Shown here piece after piece: positions 62,377 to 64,000 of a stretch of 64,000 bases of DNA; position 1 is the first letter of the stretch; the number at the start of each line of letters is the position of its first letter. This DNA is from Microplitis mediator (Eukaryota; Arthropoda; Insecta; Hymenoptera; Braconidae), in contig NC_079973.1 in NCBI RefSeq assembly GCF_029852145.1, positions 14,215,921-14,279,920 of the forward strand. Direction: 5' to 3'. Both the position numbers and the translations under genes were made by a program. Below the pieces are notes generated by a model. It was not told the origin of the DNA. It ran no database searches and saw nothing but the letters and a program-made list of their open reading frames with translations.

Positions 62377-63416
62377 ATGTCTCAGGAAAATGATACACCA
62401 GTCAAGAAGCGTAGATTGAGTTATCCTTGCGAATCTGTTGATGCCGATAACGAAAGAGTTGAACGAAAACTCAGTGAGCTTTCATCGAAGTCAACAAGTA
62501 ATAAAACTATAATGTTTGTTTTCATTTCTAAATAAAGTTTACTACATTTCATGGACGTTACAGGTGACATAAGTTTCCATCGCGACCAAAACAATGATAT
62601 ATTGAGTGAGAGTGAAAGTGATTGTCAATCTGTAGTTGAAGAGACTGAACAAACAGACGATGACACCGAGTTAGCTAAAAACCAAAGGGACTTCCATAAT
62701 AAAATAAAAATTCACCTCTTCTAAGTGGAATTTTTTTCACAGTTGATATGGGTCAATCAACTGACATAAAACTGATTGCCGAATGTAACTTTTGTCACCC
62801 GAAGAAAATAATTAGAGAGTCTATACGGACAACTTCAAACTATATTTTTCATTCAAAGGTAATAATTAAGTAAATTTTATCTTATCATACTATTTTCAAT
62901 TTTCTAATTCATAGTTATGTGTAAAGATTATTGAAAGCTTTTTCAAAGAAAATGTTTTAAATTAAATTCATAATCAATTAAAACAACAAATTGTGGATTT
63001 TTTTTTGTAAAATATACAGACTTTTTACGAAAAAATTTATTATCTTTTCTGAATGTTGTTAAATTAAAAAAGGATTTGATTTCTCAGTCAAGTTTTTATA
63101 TTTTTATTGAAATGTATCAATTATTTTTTTTTAGAGAAAACATTCTGAAGATTGTACGAGGTATTTGGAGCACAAAAAGCAATTTGATAAATCGAAAACT
63201 AAAGCTTCAATCGATAGAAGCCGCTTGTCATGTTCATTCGACCAAGAACCATTTGAGAAAAACATAACGATGTATATTTTAAAATCACTATTACCATTTA
63301 ATTCAGTCTTGAAGATCCACATTTCCGAAAAATCTTTGATGGCACATAAAGTTTACATAATTGTCTGCAGACTATTATTTTTTGTTTTGTCACTCATAAT
63401 TCTTATTCTCGATTAA
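62377..63416 (+). CDS. BED-type zinc-finger gene related to hAT transposases, short and possibly truncated
   Basis: Exon 1 (62377-62497) starts MSQENDTPVKKRRLSYPC, an N-terminus with a KKRR basic patch. Intron 62498-62563. Exon 2 (from 62564) is acidic (LSESESDC, ETEQTDDDTE) and, read through, stops at 62722-62724. Another exon, after an acceptor at 62742, encodes IKLIAECNFCHPKKIIRESI and TTSNYIFHSK. Intron 62859-63134. Exon 4 (63135-63416) continues RKHSEDCTRYLEHKK, then EPFEKNITMYILKSLLPFNS. Cys-x2-Cys with FHSKRKH makes a BED finger, and the EPF...LLPFNS part looks like the start of hAT transposases. The frame ends at 63416 after a hydrophobic stretch. The expected catalytic domain is absent. 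Confidence 0.55.
62564..62724 (+). CDS. Exon 2 of the BED-finger gene, alternative ends
   Basis: The exon enters in phase 1. Read to its end it meets TAA at 62722-62724. A GTGAGAGTG donor at 62606 would leave phase 1, joining in frame to the exon starting at 62743. Skipping exon 2 altogether also keeps the frame. So the finger could be included or omitted by splicing, or this is a decayed exon. Confidence 0.4.
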
Positions 63417-64000
63417 ATCAAAACCTAATTTGAAAGGTTATTATCAGTGACGTCTCACTTCTATGAGCCTGAAGTTAGCAGACAAACGAAAAATGAAATA
63501 TTCAACAGCGGATATTTTTAAACAATTTAAATTATAGACAATTAAATGAATGGAATCGAATTCTATTGAAATAAACTAGATATGCTAGCAATTTTTTTTT
63601 TTTTTGGCTCACTGTTTTAGATTTATTCAAAAACAAAATTTTTAGCAAACTAACCTGACATTTCAAATGGTCGGAATAACTTCATATTGTATTACTTTCT
63701 TGTTGGCACTATTATCTAATGGCGCCATCGTTTTTTTTTTTTGAAAATCGAAAAAAAAACTTTAACACGTCATATCTTGTGAAAGAGTCGTTGAAAAAAA
63801 AAAAAAAAAAAAGCACCTCTTCGTTTTTTATTATCTAGAGGTGCAACTTTTGGTTTTTGAAAATTGCGGTCATATTTTGAAACAATGATAAAAAAACATT
63901 TTTCAAATTTTTGAACGAAACATATGAGTGAGAAAAATTATCTCAACGATAAAACTAAACATGACATTTTTTCCTCTTTCTAAGAGCTACGTATGCATGA
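63417..64000. other. Right edge, nothing recognised
   Basis: AT-rich with homopolymers. A phrase CATATCTTGTGAAAGAGTCG at about 63770 fits the recurrent module described in the findings and may mark the start of another foldback arm that continues outside. Confidence 0.3.

Overview
This window reads as AT-rich nuclear DNA from an insect. The evidence is a chemoreceptor (odorant-receptor type) gene relic with a spliceosomal intron, insect-type Ty3/gypsy and jockey-like retrotransposons, and Tc1/mariner-like inverted-repeat elements with TA target sites. A parasitoid-wasp-like genome is my best guess, but that is inference. There are no bacterial operons, tRNA genes or CRISPR arrays. Almost every base is mobile DNA, much of it nested.

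Gene-like content is sparse. At the left edge (2-994) is the 3' part of a DUF4218-like, transposase-derived protein. At 14662-15477 are two exons of a seven-transmembrane odorant receptor, broken by a frameshift and missing the rest of the gene. At the right edge (62377-63416) is a small multi-exon gene ending in a BED-type zinc finger and a hAT-transposase-like start. Retrotransposon coding relics are: a Ty3/gypsy element at 24330-28955 (minus; gag, RT, RNase H, integrase, protease missing); an integrase piece at 20169-20453 (minus) inside an LTR element with almost identical LTR segments; an integrase end at 39082-39570 (plus); and a jockey-like LINE at 41343-48005 (minus; ORF1 with zinc knuckles, endonuclease, RT).

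Layout: 1262-2520 is a 111-bp minisatellite. 3361-8273 is a foldback element filled with AT satellites, 5S-rRNA-derived segments and a second foldback. 8634-11588 is a dispersed repeat split by a composite AT/5S element. 12941-13728 is a foldback. 14662-16306 holds the receptor relic and a solo LTR. 16314-17325 is a foldback. 17334-22333 is the LTR element. 22351-33837 is a pile of solo LTRs, the gypsy relic, MITEs and foldbacks, many bounded by (TA)n. 34633-37910 is a 3.3-kb near-perfect palindrome. 38675-39770 holds tandem repeats and integrase. 41343-48005 is the LINE with two insertions. 48945-53783 is a 4.8-kb foldback with two solo LTRs. 54229-59648 is a reverse-oriented copy of the composite AT/5S element carrying three further insertions. 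59822-61832 is a 2-kb palindrome.

The most unusual observations are: an apparent ORF1-only LINE derivative (1.7 kb, 9-bp target duplication) inside the gypsy RNase H; a composite satellite family joining 5S-rRNA-derived sequence to AT arrays capped by CCCGGGAAAAAA; a short sequence module (ATATCTC/TAACTC, then GAACTA, then ACCGATT) that recurs in many otherwise different foldback families; and many kilobase-scale near-perfect palindromes inserted in TA tracts. All coordinates were read by eye and element ends may be off by a few bases.
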